Shown here piece by piece: positions 6,868 through 17,421 of a DNA stretch of 64,000 bases (its first letter is position 1; each line of letters begins with the position of its first letter). Origin of the DNA: Microbaculum marinum. GTDB taxonomy: Bacteria; Pseudomonadota; Alphaproteobacteria; Rhizobiales; Tepidamorphaceae. The DNA lies in assembly GCF_042646165.1 (NCBI RefSeq), contig NZ_JBHRTC010000008.1. The stretch is one strand, 5' to 3'. The position numbers and the translations under genes were made by a program. The notes beneath the pieces are model-generated. The model had not been told where the DNA came from, made no database searches, and saw nothing but the letters and a program-made list of their open reading frames with translations.

Positions 6868-8088
6868 ATGAGACGCGTTGTAGTCACCGGCATGGGTATC
6901 GTGTCGAGCATCGGCAATTCCACCCAGGAAGTGGTGGCGTCGCTGCGCGAGGCGAAATCCGGCATCGGCAAGGCGGAGGACTACGCACGCCTCGGCTTCC
7001 GCTCCCAGGTACATGGCGCGCCCGACATCGACGTCACCGATCTCGTCGACCGGCGCGCGATGCGGTTCCATGGCCGCGGCACCGCCTGGAACCACGTGGC
7101 AATGGACCAGGCGATCCGCGACGCGGGGTTGGAGCAGAACGAGATAAGCCACGAGCGCACCGGGCTGATCATGGGCTCCGGCGGCTCCTCGACCCAGACC
7201 ATCGTCGAGGCGGCACGCACCGCCGAGGAGCGCGGCCCCAAGCGCATCGGCCCGTTCGCGGTGCCCAAGGCGATGTCCTCGACGGCCTCGGCAACGCTGT
7301 CGACGTGGTTCGGCATCAAGGGCGTCAGCTATTCGATTTCATCGGCCTGCGCGACGTCGTCGCACTGCATCGGCAATGCCGCCGAAATGATCCAGTACGG
7401 CAAGCAGGACCTGATGTTCGCCGGCGGCTGCGAGGACCTGCACTGGACGCTGTCGGTGCTGTTCGACGCGATGGGCGCGATGTCGTCGCGATTCAACGAC
7501 ACGCCCGAGAAGGCATCGCGGGCCTACGACGTCAACCGCGACGGGTTCGTGATTTCCGGCGGTGCCGGCGTCCTGGTGCTGGAGGAACTCGAGCACGCCA
7601 AGGCGCGCGGCGCCCGCATCTACGGAGAACTCCTCGGCTACGGCGTCACCTCCGACGGCGACGACATGGTGGCGCCGTCGGGCGAGGGCGGCGAGCGCTG
7701 CATGCGCATGGCACTGGCCAACGTCAAGGATCCGATCGACTACATCAATCCGCACGCCACCTCGACGCCGGTCGGCGACGGACCGGAGATATCGGCGATT
7801 CGGGCAGTCTTCGGCGCGGGCGACAAGTGCCCGCCGATTTCCGCGACCAAGTCGCTGACCGGGCACTCGCAGGGTGCCGCGGGCGTCCAGGAGGCAATCT
7901 ATTCACTGCTGATGATGAACAACGGCTTCATCTGCGAATCGGCCAATATCGAGGAGATCGATCCGGCATTCGCCGACATGCCGATCGTCCGCGAGCGGCG
8001 CGACGACGTCGAGATCAATACCGTCCTGTCGAACAGCTTCGGCTTCGGCGGGACCAATGCGAGTCTGGTGTTCGGCCGCGCCGGTTGA
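6868..8088 (+). CDS. fabB: 3-oxoacyl-ACP synthase I FabB
   Basis: A 406-residue condensing enzyme that elongates cis-3-decenoyl-ACP and longer acyl-ACPs with malonyl-ACP. The thiolase-fold catalytic residues are Cys161 (SSACATSSH), His296 (NPHATSTPVGD) and His333 with Lys328 (KSLTGHSQGAAG). The C-terminal glycine-rich SFGFGGTNAS loop is present. It lies between fabA and fabI on the same strand, which is the FabA/FabB pathway of unsaturated fatty acid synthesis rather than FabF alone. Confidence 0.97.
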   Translation: MRRVVVTGMGIVSSIGNSTQEVVASLREAKSGIGKAEDYARLGFRSQVHGAPDIDVTDLVDRRAMRFHGRGTAWNHVAMDQAIRDAGLEQNEISHERTGLIMGSGGSSTQTIVEAARTAEERGPKRIGPFAVPKAMSSTASATLSTWFGIKGVSYSISSACATSSHCIGNAAEMIQYGKQDLMFAGGCEDLHWTLSVLFDAMGAMSSRFNDTPEKASRAYDVNRDGFVISGGAGVLVLEELEHAKARGARIYGELLGYGVTSDGDDMVAPSGEGGERCMRMALANVKDPIDYINPHATSTPVGDGPEISAIRAVFGAGDKCPPISATKSLTGHSQGAAGVQEAIYSLLMMNNGFICESANIEEIDPAFADMPIVRERRDDVEINTVLSNSFGFGGTNASLVFGRAG

Positions 8089-8134
8089 GGCGTCCGACCA
8101 ACAGGCCGGCGCGCCTGAAAGGCAGGAAAGGCGA

Positions 8135-8974
8135 ATGAGCGAAGCAATGATGGCCGGCAAGCGCGGTCTGATCATGGGAGTGGCGAACGATCACTCCATC
8201 GCCTGGGGCATCGCTCAGGCGCTCGCCAGCCACGGCGCGGAACTCGCCTTCACCTACCAAGGCGAGGCGTTCGGGCGGCGGGTCAAGCCGCTGGCCGAAT
8301 CCCTGGGGTCGAACCTCGTGTTTCCCTGCGACGTCGAGGACACGTCCACCGTCGACGAAGTCTTCGCGTCGCTTGCCGACGCCTGGGGATCGGTCGACTT
8401 CGTGGTCCATGCGGTGGCCTTTTCCGACAAGTCGGAGCTGAAGGGCCGCTACGCCGACACGACTCGCGACAATTTCGTGCGCACCATGGTGATCTCGTGC
8501 TTTTCGTTCACCGAGGTCGCGCGGCGCGCGGCGGCGATGATGCCGGCGGGCGGAAGCCTGCTGACACTGACCTATTCCGGCGCCACCCGGGTGATGCCCA
8601 ACTACAACGTCATGGGCGTCGCCAAGGCGGGACTTGAGGCGAGCGTCCGTTACCTTGCCGCCGACTACGGTCCGCAGGGGATCCGAGTCAACGCCATCTC
8701 GGCAGGTCCGGTGCGTACCCTGGCCGGCTCGGGCATTACCGACGCCAGGCGCATGTACAATTTCCACAAGGCGCATTCGCCGCTTCGCCGCGCCACCACG
8801 ATCGCCGATGTCGGCGGTTCCGCCGTGTACCTGCTCTCGCCGCTCTCCTCCGGCGTTACCGGCGAAGTGCACTTCGTCGATTCCGGCTACCACGTCATCT
8901 CGATGCCGAGACCGGAGACGATCAGGGACGAGGCGGGCAACGGCGAGGCGGACAGCCTGAAGGCGGCGGAGTAG
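8135..8974 (+). CDS. fabI: Enoyl-ACP reductase FabI (NADH)
   Basis: A 279-residue short-chain dehydrogenase-type reductase catalysing the last step of each elongation round. The start is the ATG of MSEAMMAGKRG, with AGGAAAGG just upstream; it lies 46 bases after the fabB stop. The cofactor segment GVANDHSIAWGIA (15-27) and the FabI signature Tyr147, Tyr157 and Lys164 (MPNYNVMGVAKAG) are intact. The FabI-type Tyr-x6-Lys spacing distinguishes it from FabG. It is the target of triclosan in other bacteria; the residues that decide sensitivity were not assessed. Confidence 0.95.
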   Translation: MSEAMMAGKRGLIMGVANDHSIAWGIAQALASHGAELAFTYQGEAFGRRVKPLAESLGSNLVFPCDVEDTSTVDEVFASLADAWGSVDFVVHAVAFSDKSELKGRYADTTRDNFVRTMVISCFSFTEVARRAAAMMPAGGSLLTLTYSGATRVMPNYNVMGVAKAGLEASVRYLAADYGPQGIRVNAISAGPVRTLAGSGITDARRMYNFHKAHSPLRRATTIADVGGSAVYLLSPLSSGVTGEVHFVDSGYHVISMPRPETIRDEAGNGEADSLKAAE

Positions 8975-9043
8975 CAGAGCGCCTGCTACGGCATTTTGCC
9001 GAGCAGCTATTCGAGTCGGCAAATACAAGATCCGCGCCGGCTG

Positions 9044-9829
9044 TCACTGAACCAGTTCGATGACGCGCTGGCGCAGGAATGCCGCTGTCCGCCGCACTGC
9101 AGACCGCCGGCCTTTCCATTCGTCCTCGAGGTGGCCGAGATAGGCCTCCCGAGCATAGGTCAGCATCGCGGCTTCCTCGTCCGGCATCTGCGGCGCCGCC
9201 CACGTTGCTGCGGCATCCTTCGAAACGATAGCGCCGGTCGCCGCGGTCTGCCACATCCGGGCGAGCGTCAGCAGGACATTTCGCTCATCGCCGAACAGTC
9301 CATCGAGCAGGGCCGGGAGGGCGTCGCGCATGGCGTGCATGACGTGCTCCAGCGCACAATCGGGCAGAAGCTCCGCGGCCGGGGGTCCGAATAGCGGTCG
9401 GGCCCGGCGTCGCGCCTGGGCCAGCACCAATGTGTATTCGGGATCGACATTTGGCATCGGCAGCTCGCCGCCTTCGAGCGCCTTTCGCAGCCATTCGCCA
9501 TAGGTGAACTCGCTGTGCGCCGTCGGGATGTTGGCGTGCAGTTCAGACTTCAGGAAGACAATGACTTCAATGCTGCGCGGGCCGTCAGGCGCTGCGGGAT
9601 GACGTCCCGAAATCCCGAGGAGGGCCGACACGAGTCCGCGGCGCTGCACGTCGGTCATGGCACAGTCGATGACCGCCAGAAGGTCGATATCGCTCTGCGG
9701 TCCAAGGCCTCTGGCCGAAACCGCCGATCCGTGCAGGTACAGGGCCGCAAGCGAGTCCTGGAAGATGCCACGAATCGCGTCCGCCGCGGCTCTGATCTGT
9801 TCGGGCGGTTTACTCGGCCGTCCTGGCAA
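9044..9829 (-). CDS. AadA-like aminoglycoside O-nucleotidyltransferase (ANT(3'')-type)
   Basis: A 261-residue nucleotidyltransferase resembling AadA, which adenylylates streptomycin and spectinomycin, over its full length. The polymerase-beta motif LHGSAVSARGLGPQSDIDLL puts the metal ligands at Asp47 and Asp49. Glu88 in RSIEVIVF matches the catalytic base of AadA. The C-terminal helical domain has FGDERNVLLTLARMW and a YLGHLEDE segment. The start chosen is TTG at 9829, with GGGAGGAGG directly upstream and the length AadA should have; a longer frame from 9928 would run through the pnp terminator. Base use is like the neighbours, so it looks like a resident chromosomal gene. Resistance activity is inferred, not shown. 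Confidence 0.85.
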   Translation of the reverse strand: MPGRPSKPPEQIRAAADAIRGIFQDSLAALYLHGSAVSARGLGPQSDIDLLAVIDCAMTDVQRRGLVSALLGISGRHPAAPDGPRSIEVIVFLKSELHANIPTAHSEFTYGEWLRKALEGGELPMPNVDPEYTLVLAQARRRARPLFGPPAAELLPDCALEHVMHAMRDALPALLDGLFGDERNVLLTLARMWQTAATGAIVSKDAAATWAAPQMPDEEAAMLTYAREAYLGHLEDEWKGRRSAVRRTAAFLRQRVIELVQ

Positions 9830-9885
9830 TTCCTCCTCCCACCGTCCGGCAACCAGACGAGACTGTCGGCGGCTGCCCTCAACGC

Positions 9886-9915
9886 AAAACGGCTCCGTGG
9901 TTTCCCACGGAGCCG
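9886..9915 (-). terminator. Intrinsic terminator of the rpsO-pnp operon
   Basis: An 11-base perfect stem (CGGCTCCGTGG at 9890-9900 with CCACGGAGCCG at 9905-9915) with a GAAA loop on the minus strand is followed by TTTT. It begins 24 bases after the pnp stop codon. It is the clearest Rho-independent terminator in the window. The aadA-like gene starts about 60 bases beyond it and must be read by leakage or from its own promoter. Confidence 0.92.
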
Positions 9916-9939
9916 CTTCGCACATCAATCCGAGGTCGA

Positions 9940-12081
<2,142 letters not shown>

Positions 12082-12199
12082 ACGTCTTGCCTCATGGCTT
12101 CGCGGGGCCAACAGGCGAGCCATGGGCAAGATGGCGAGAGGCTTCCTGGAGAAAGCGTCCGGCTATCCTCCCCATGGCCACCAGGCCCCCGGGGTGGAA

Positions 12200-12220
12200 G
12201 GCGGCGGATCGTCCGCCGCC
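12200..12220 (-). other. Stable hairpin in the rpsO-pnp gap
   Basis: GGCGGCGGA (12200-12208) and TCCGCCGCC (12212-12220) form a perfect 9-base stem with a 3-base loop just after the rpsO stop. No T run follows on the minus strand, so it is more likely an RNA-processing or partial termination structure. In E. coli the same gap carries an RNase III site and a terminator; equivalence here is inference. Confidence 0.45.
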
Positions 12221-12231
12221 TGTTTGGACCG

Positions 12232-12501
12232 TCAGCGGCGGATGCCGAGACGGCCGATGAGATCCCGGTAGCGCGCCTCGTCCTTCGACTTCACGTAGTC
12301 GAGGAGCCGGCGGCGCTGGCTGACGAGCTTGAGAAGCCCGCGCCGGGAATGGTTGTCCTTCTTGTGCGTCTTGAAATGCTCGGTCAGGTTGACGATGCGC
12401 TCGGTGAGGATCGCCACCTGAACCTCGGGCGAGCCGGTATCCGACGAGCCCTTGGCATATTCCTTGATCAGTTCCTGCTTGCGGTCTGCTGTAATCGACA
12501 T
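12232..12501 (-). CDS. rpsO: 30S ribosomal protein S15
   Basis: An 89-residue primary 16S rRNA-binding protein of the small subunit platform. The whole family length is present, with the conserved GSPEVQVAILTERI segment (22-35) and the KKDNHSRRGLLKLVSQRRRL stretch (44-65) that contacts rRNA. GGAGAC lies upstream of the ATG. It lies between truB and pnp, the standard order, and in other bacteria S15 represses its own translation. Confidence 0.98.
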   Translation of the reverse strand: MSITADRKQELIKEYAKGSSDTGSPEVQVAILTERIVNLTEHFKTHKKDNHSRRGLLKLVSQRRRLLDYVKSKDEARYRDLIGRLGIRR

Positions 12502-12536
12502 TGCGACATCGTCTCCGAACTGTTGTGCCCGGTTTC

Positions 12537-13493
12537 CTATCCGGGCAGGTTGAAGATGCGCCTGGGGTGCAACTCGCCACGGTCCGCCTCGGCGAGGGCG
12601 ACAAGCTTTCCTTGCGTCGTCGCGTAGACCAGACCGTTCAGCACGGGTGCATCCCGCCCGCGCAGCAACACCGGCTGTCCATTGATGAGCCGGGTTGCGT
12701 CCGACCGGTTGACGGCCAGCGCCGGGATGTCGTCCAGCGCGGTCTCGACCGGTCGTAGGAAAACGTCCAGGGCCTCCGGAGCCGGATCGCCCTGATCGGA
12801 GGCTCTATTGCACACCTCCTCAAGTTTATCCAGAGGAATCATGTCCTCTTCGCCGAACGGGCCGACGGCGAGGCGCCTCAGCGCCACCACATGCCCGAGG
12901 CTGCCCAGGGTGCGGCCGAGGTCGCGGGCAAGCGCGCGGACATAGGTGCCCTTGCCGCACTCGCATTCGAACTCGGTCTCGAGGTTTCCCTCGTCATCGG
13001 TGCGGCTCGGGCCGGTGCGCTCGAAGGCGAGGATCTCGACCAGCCGCGACTGCAGCTCCACCTCGGCGCCTTCGCGGGCGAGGTCGTAGGCGCGCTCGCC
13101 GGCGATCTTGATGGCCGAGAACCGGGGCGGCACCTGCTCGATGTCGCCGAGGAACTCCGGCAGGACGGCGTCGATCTCCGAATCCGTCGGTCGGTTTGGC
13201 GAGGTTGCGAGGGTCCGCCCCTCGGAATCGTCGGTGTCGGTCTCGACCCCCCAGCGAACCGTGAACCGGTACACCTTCAGTCCGTCGACCACGAACGGCA
13301 CCGTCTTGGTTGCTTCACCGAAGGCGACCGGCAGACAGCCGGAGGCAAGCGGATCGAGCGTTCCGGCGTGGCCCGCCTTGTGGGTCCCGAACAGGCGCTT
13401 GAGGCGGCCGACGGCCTGGGTCGAGGTGCGGCCGACCGGCTTGTCGAGGATCAGCCAGCCATGCACCCGGGATTCGCGGCGCCGGCGGCCCAT
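12537..13493 (-). CDS. truB: tRNA pseudouridine(55) synthase TruB
   Basis: A 318-residue enzyme forming pseudouridine 55 in the T arm of tRNAs. The catalytic aspartate is Asp47 in HAGTLDPLASG, and the KPVGRTSTQAV motif (18-28) and GTYVRALARDLG segment (near 182) are conserved. The C-terminal PUA-like part ends in LHPRRIFNLPG. Its ATG shares one base with the rbfA stop (TGATG), so the two are translationally coupled. It is part of the infB-rbfA-truB-rpsO-pnp run. Confidence 0.96.
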   Translation of the reverse strand: MGRRRRESRVHGWLILDKPVGRTSTQAVGRLKRLFGTHKAGHAGTLDPLASGCLPVAFGEATKTVPFVVDGLKVYRFTVRWGVETDTDDSEGRTLATSPNRPTDSEIDAVLPEFLGDIEQVPPRFSAIKIAGERAYDLAREGAEVELQSRLVEILAFERTGPSRTDDEGNLETEFECECGKGTYVRALARDLGRTLGSLGHVVALRRLAVGPFGEEDMIPLDKLEEVCNRASDQGDPAPEALDVFLRPVETALDDIPALAVNRSDATRLINGQPVLLRGRDAPVLNGLVYATTQGKLVALAEADRGELHPRRIFNLPG

Positions 13494-13912
13494 CAGTCGC
13501 CGTCCCCGCCGTCTTCGGGGCCGAGATCGCGAGCGACCTCGGGGCTCCGCAACAGCTGGTCGATGCGGTCGCCTTCATCGAACGAGCGGTCGATCTCGAA
13601 GGTCAGGTCCGGCATGTATTTGAGCGTGACCTTGTGGGCGAGCTCGCCGCGGATGAACTTGCGGTTGCGGTTCAGCGCGGCGATCACTTCATCCACGTGC
13701 TGTCCGCCCAGCGGCATGACGAAGGCAGTGGCATGGCGCAGGTCCGGCGTCGCCCTGACCTCCGGCACCGTCACCACGGCTACCTCCAGCACCGGATCGG
13801 CGATGTCGCCGCGCTGCAGGATTTCCGCCAGCGCGTGACGCAGCATCTCGCCGACCCTGAGCTGGCGCTGGGACGGCGGCTTGCCGGCAACGTTGGAACC
13901 GCGGCGCGTCAT
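13493..13912 (-). CDS. rbfA: 30S ribosome-binding factor RbfA
   Basis: A 139-residue KH-fold protein for late 16S rRNA maturation. The start is the ATG of MTRRGSNVAGKPPSQRQLRVG; the longer in-frame start upstream is not needed. The core QLRVGEMLRHALAEIL and VTVPEVRATPDLRHATAFV segments are typical, followed by the KFIRGELAHKVTLKYMPDL stretch that carries the AxG-type KH turn. A 147-base gap separates it from infB, unusual in an otherwise compact operon; I see no clear feature in that gap. Confidence 0.95.
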   Translation of the reverse strand: MTRRGSNVAGKPPSQRQLRVGEMLRHALAEILQRGDIADPVLEVAVVTVPEVRATPDLRHATAFVMPLGGQHVDEVIAALNRNRKFIRGELAHKVTLKYMPDLTFEIDRSFDEGDRIDQLLRSPEVARDLGPEDGGDGD

Positions 13913-14059
13913 GGCGCAGGGAAGGCGCCGAACGGCGCGGAAGCCGGCCCGGACGGCCGGCACATCTCGAAGATCATTACGCAAATCCCTGTCGGCGAGC
14001 CGCGGAGTCGGACCGCGGCTGACCGGACTATGTGCTTCAGGGCACCTAATCGAGAGCGG

Positions 14060-16648
14060 TCACAGCGTGCGCTGGATCGACTCGACCTTGTAACATTCGA
14101 TGACGTCGCCGGGACGCATGTCCTGGTAGTTCTCGAAGGCCATGCCGCATTCCTGCCCGGCGTTGACCTCGCGGACCTCGTCCTTGAAGCGCTTCAGCGT
14201 CGACAGCTTGCCCTCGTGGATGACGACGTTGTCGCGGATCAGGCGGACGCTGGCGCCGCGCTGGACGATACCGTCGGTGACGCGGCAGCCGGCCACCTTG
14301 CCGACCTTGGTGATGTTGAACACCTCCAGGATCTCGGCATTGCCCAGCATCTCCTCGCGCAGTTCCGGCGAGAGCATGCCCGACATCGCCGCCTTCACGT
14401 CGTCGACGAGGTTGTAGATGACGTTGTAGTAGCGGATCTCGACGCCGTCGCGCTCGGCGGCTTCGCGGGCCTGCTTGTTGGCACGCACGTTGAACCCGAC
14501 GATGACCCCGTTCGACGCGGCAGCCAGCGTTACGTCGGATTCGGTGATGCCACCGACGCCGGCCGCAAGGATCCGCGCGGCAACTTCGTCGGTGCCGAGA
14601 GCCTCGAGGGCCGCAACGATCGCCTCGGCCGAACCCTGCACGTCGGACTTCAGGACCAGCGGGAACTCCTTCAGCCCCTGCTCCTTGAGCTGCGACATCA
14701 TCTGTTCGAGCGATGTCTTGGCGCCAAGGCCTCGCGCATGGACGTTCTCGCGCTTCTTGCGCTGGCGATAGCTGCCGATCTCGCGGGCGCGGGCTTCGGT
14801 ATCGACGACGGCGAACTGGTCGCCGGCTTCCGGCGTTCCGTCCAGGCCGAGCACCTCGACCGGCGTCGACGGACCCGCCGACGTCACGTTGTTGCCGTGA
14901 TCGTCGATCAGCGCACGCACGCGTCCGGATTCCGCACCGCATACCAGGATGTCGCCGACATTCAGGGTGCCGCGCTGGACGAGCACCGTGGCGACCGGGC
15001 CGCGGCCCTTGTCCAGCTTCGCCTCGATGACGACGCCTTCGGCGGGACGGTCCGGATTGGCCTTGAGCTCGAGAACCTCGGCCTGCAGCTGGATACCTTC
15101 CAGCAGCTTGTCGAGATTGGTGTGCTTGAGCGCGGACACCTCCACCTCGAGCGTGTCGCCGCCCATCGATTCCACCACGATTTCCTGCCGCAGCAGGTCG
15201 GTGCGGACCCGGCTCGGGTCGGCGTCCGGCTTGTCGATCTTGTTGATCGCCACGATCATCGGAACGCCGGCTGCGCGGGCATGATTGATCGCCTCGATCG
15301 TCTGCGGCATGACCCCGTCGTCGGCTGCCACCACCAGCACGACGATGTCGGTGACCTTGGCGCCGCGCGCGCGCATCGAGGTGAACGCGGCGTGGCCGGG
15401 CGTGTCGATGAAGGTGATGACCTCGCCGTCGGGCGCCTTCGCCTGATAGGCACCGATGTGCTGGGTGATGCCGCCGGCTTCGCCCGAGACCACGTTGGCC
15501 TCCCGGATGGCATCGAGCAGCGACGTCTTGCCGTGGTCGACGTGGCCCATGATGGTGACGACCGGAGGCCGCGGCTTCAGCGTGTCGGGCGCGTCCGTCT
15601 CGCCGTGCAGGCCTTCCTCGACGTCGGATTCGGAGACGCGCTTGACCGTGTGGCCGAGTTCGCCGGCCACGATTTCAGCGGTGTCGGCGTCGATCACGTC
15701 GGTGATCTTCAGCATCTGCCCTTGCTGCATGAGAAGCTTGATGACGTCGACCGCCCGCTCCGCCATGCGGTTGGCGAGTTCCTGGATCGTGATCGTCTCG
15801 GGCAGCACGACCTCCCGGACGATTTTCTCGCCCGGCTCGCGCGGGCCCGCTGCGCGCTTGTCGCGCTCGCGCCGGCGCCGCATCGCGGCAAGCGACCGGT
15901 TGCGTTCGTTCTCGTCCAGCGCATTGGAGATCGTCAGGCGGCCACGACGGCGTTCCTCGCCGCGCCGCACCGGCTTCTGCTCGGGCGTCTGCTTGCGCTT
16001 GTTGCGCGAGTCGTCGTCCGCCGTTGCGGTCTTCTCGGCTGCGGGGCGCGACGGCGTGGAGACAGGGGCAGCGGCCGGCGCTTCGGCGTCGCCGGACCTC
16101 TTGGCGACAGATTCCTCGGCGCGCGAATTCGCCTCATCTTCCGCCTTCCGGCGAGCATCCTCTTCCGCCTGCCTGGCGGCGGCGGCAGCGCGCTCCTTGG
16201 CCAGGCGCTCTTCCTCGAGGGCACGGGCCTTGGCCTCTTCCTCGGCGGAACGGCGCTCTTCCTTCTCGCGCACCTTGGCTTCGGCGAGAGCCTGCGCGCG
16301 GGCGCCCTTTTCCTCGTCGGTGAGGGTGCGCAGCACGACGCCGGGGCGCTTGACGGCATCCGCCGGCGCGGCCGGCCGGGCCGGCGTGGCCGACGGCTTC
16401 GGCTGTGCCGCGGGCTTCGATTCCGGCTTCTCGGCCTCGGGCTCCACCGTCGCTGCCACAGGCGCGTGTTCGGCCTCGCCGGGACCGCTGATGGTCCGGC
16501 GCTTCTTCTTCTCGACCAGGACAGGCTTGGAACGCCCGCGCGGGAAATTCTGACGCACCGTTCCCGACTCGACCGTGCGGCGCAGGCTGAGCGTCTTGCG
16601 CCCGCCGAGCGAGAGCGTCTTGTCCTCCGGCTGCTTCGTGTCGGTCAT
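14060..16648 (-). CDS. infB: Translation initiation factor IF-2
   Basis: An 862-residue GTPase that brings fMet-tRNA to the 30S subunit. The N-terminal 270 residues are low-complexity, with a Glu/Arg/Ala-rich coiled region (about 110-185). The IF2 N-terminal domain is near 285-335. The G domain starts with GHVDHGKT at 368-375 and continues with DTPGH and NKID. Domains II-IV follow to FENYQDMRPGDVIECYKVES at the end. Its ATG overlaps the ylxR stop by ATGA. The long reading frame on the opposite strand is a composition artefact. Confidence 0.97.
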   Translation of the reverse strand: MTDTKQPEDKTLSLGGRKTLSLRRTVESGTVRQNFPRGRSKPVLVEKKKRRTISGPGEAEHAPVAATVEPEAEKPESKPAAQPKPSATPARPAAPADAVKRPGVVLRTLTDEEKGARAQALAEAKVREKEERRSAEEEAKARALEEERLAKERAAAAARQAEEDARRKAEDEANSRAEESVAKRSGDAEAPAAAPVSTPSRPAAEKTATADDDSRNKRKQTPEQKPVRRGEERRRGRLTISNALDENERNRSLAAMRRRRERDKRAAGPREPGEKIVREVVLPETITIQELANRMAERAVDVIKLLMQQGQMLKITDVIDADTAEIVAGELGHTVKRVSESDVEEGLHGETDAPDTLKPRPPVVTIMGHVDHGKTSLLDAIREANVVSGEAGGITQHIGAYQAKAPDGEVITFIDTPGHAAFTSMRARGAKVTDIVVLVVAADDGVMPQTIEAINHARAAGVPMIVAINKIDKPDADPSRVRTDLLRQEIVVESMGGDTLEVEVSALKHTNLDKLLEGIQLQAEVLELKANPDRPAEGVVIEAKLDKGRGPVATVLVQRGTLNVGDILVCGAESGRVRALIDDHGNNVTSAGPSTPVEVLGLDGTPEAGDQFAVVDTEARAREIGSYRQRKKRENVHARGLGAKTSLEQMMSQLKEQGLKEFPLVLKSDVQGSAEAIVAALEALGTDEVAARILAAGVGGITESDVTLAAASNGVIVGFNVRANKQAREAAERDGVEIRYYNVIYNLVDDVKAAMSGMLSPELREEMLGNAEILEVFNITKVGKVAGCRVTDGIVQRGASVRLIRDNVVIHEGKLSTLKRFKDEVREVNAGQECGMAFENYQDMRPGDVIECYKVESIQRTL

Positions 16649-17421
16649 TCGGTCCTTCCTGCTAATTCGGCCGGTTTCACACGTTCCGCCGGTTCGATTC
16701 CGCCGAAATAGCGTTCAACTCGGCGGCATCGCGCGATTACCGCATCGCTGGCGCCACCCTTCTCGAGGGCAGCATGTATCACATTCCCGCGCCCCAACGC
16801 CAAACTCATTTCGGCTGAGTTGAACGCGCGGCAGATATAGGGCGGCTCACCGCCGGCGGTCGTGCCGGCATGCGCCGCCTGATCGAGCTTGCGAACTCCG
16901 TCGGGCGCTGCGTCGCTGGCATGCAACACCATCGCCGCCCGGCCGGCCCGCAGACGGGCATCCGTCTCCGAGAACCCGACCGCCAGCCGCCCCGCCTTGC
17001 GTTCCAGCCCGAGACGCTGCAGCGCAGCCTTGCGGATCAGCATTCCCACCGTCTCGGCAAGATCCTCCGGTGCCCGGCTGTCGGCCCGGAAGGCCCGCCC
17101 GAAGAGCTTCCTGCGGGCCGCTTCGGCGACAGTATCGCGTTTCGCGGTGACCCACGCACCCCGGCCGGGAAGCCGTCCGCGCAGGTCCGGAACGACGGCG
17201 CCGTCCGGTGCGCGGGCGAACCTTACCAGGTCGTCGACGGGCCGCGACTGCCGGGTGACGATGCACCGGCGCATAGGCGCACGATCGCCCGGGCCGGCAT
17301 CGGTGTCGATATCGGTCTGAGCGGATCCGGCGCCTTCGGCCGGGAGGTCGACGACCCCTGAGGCCTCATGCGGATTCGGCAGAAGTGCCCTCCTCGGTTT
17401 CCGTCTCGCCGTCTTCGTCAC
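16645..17421 (-). CDS. ylxR: YlxR (DUF448) RNA-binding protein fused to an L7Ae-like domain
   Basis: A protein of up to 258 residues joining two RNA-binding modules. YlxR covers about residues 50-130 (RRCIVTRQSRPVDDLVRFAR, then RLPGRGAWVTA). An L7Ae/L30e-like domain covers about 133-205 (QRLGLERKAGRLAVGFSETD, MVLHASDAAPDG). The C-terminal tail ends in FNSAEMSLALGRGNVIHAAL, as in rhizobial homologues. The start is uncertain: the frame opens at a GTG (17421) inside the end of nusA, and the ATG of MRRCIVT at 17274 is the other choice; homologues with an acidic N-terminal extension favour the upstream one. It lies between nusA and infB. Confidence 0.85.
   Translation of the reverse strand: MTKTARRKPRRALLPNPHEASGVVDLPAEGAGSAQTDIDTDAGPGDRAPMRRCIVTRQSRPVDDLVRFARAPDGAVVPDLRGRLPGRGAWVTAKRDTVAEAARRKLFGRAFRADSRAPEDLAETVGMLIRKAALQRLGLERKAGRLAVGFSETDARLRAGRAAMVLHASDAAPDGVRKLDQAAHAGTTAGGEPPYICRAFNSAEMSLALGRGNVIHAALEKGGASDAVIARCRRVERYFGGIEPAERVKPAELAGRTE

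Noticed and set aside
8984..9005. A hairpin between fabI and the AadA-like gene as a terminator
   Set aside because: The stem has a bulge and no T run follows on either strand.
9830..9928. A longer N-terminus for the AadA-like protein starting at 9928
   Set aside because: The extension would translate the pnp terminator hairpin and exceeds family length; TTG at 9829 has a strong ribosome site.
13634..16711. A 1025-codon plus-strand open frame opposite infB and rbfA
   Set aside because: Antisense shadow of IF-2; no ribosome site and no recognisable domain.
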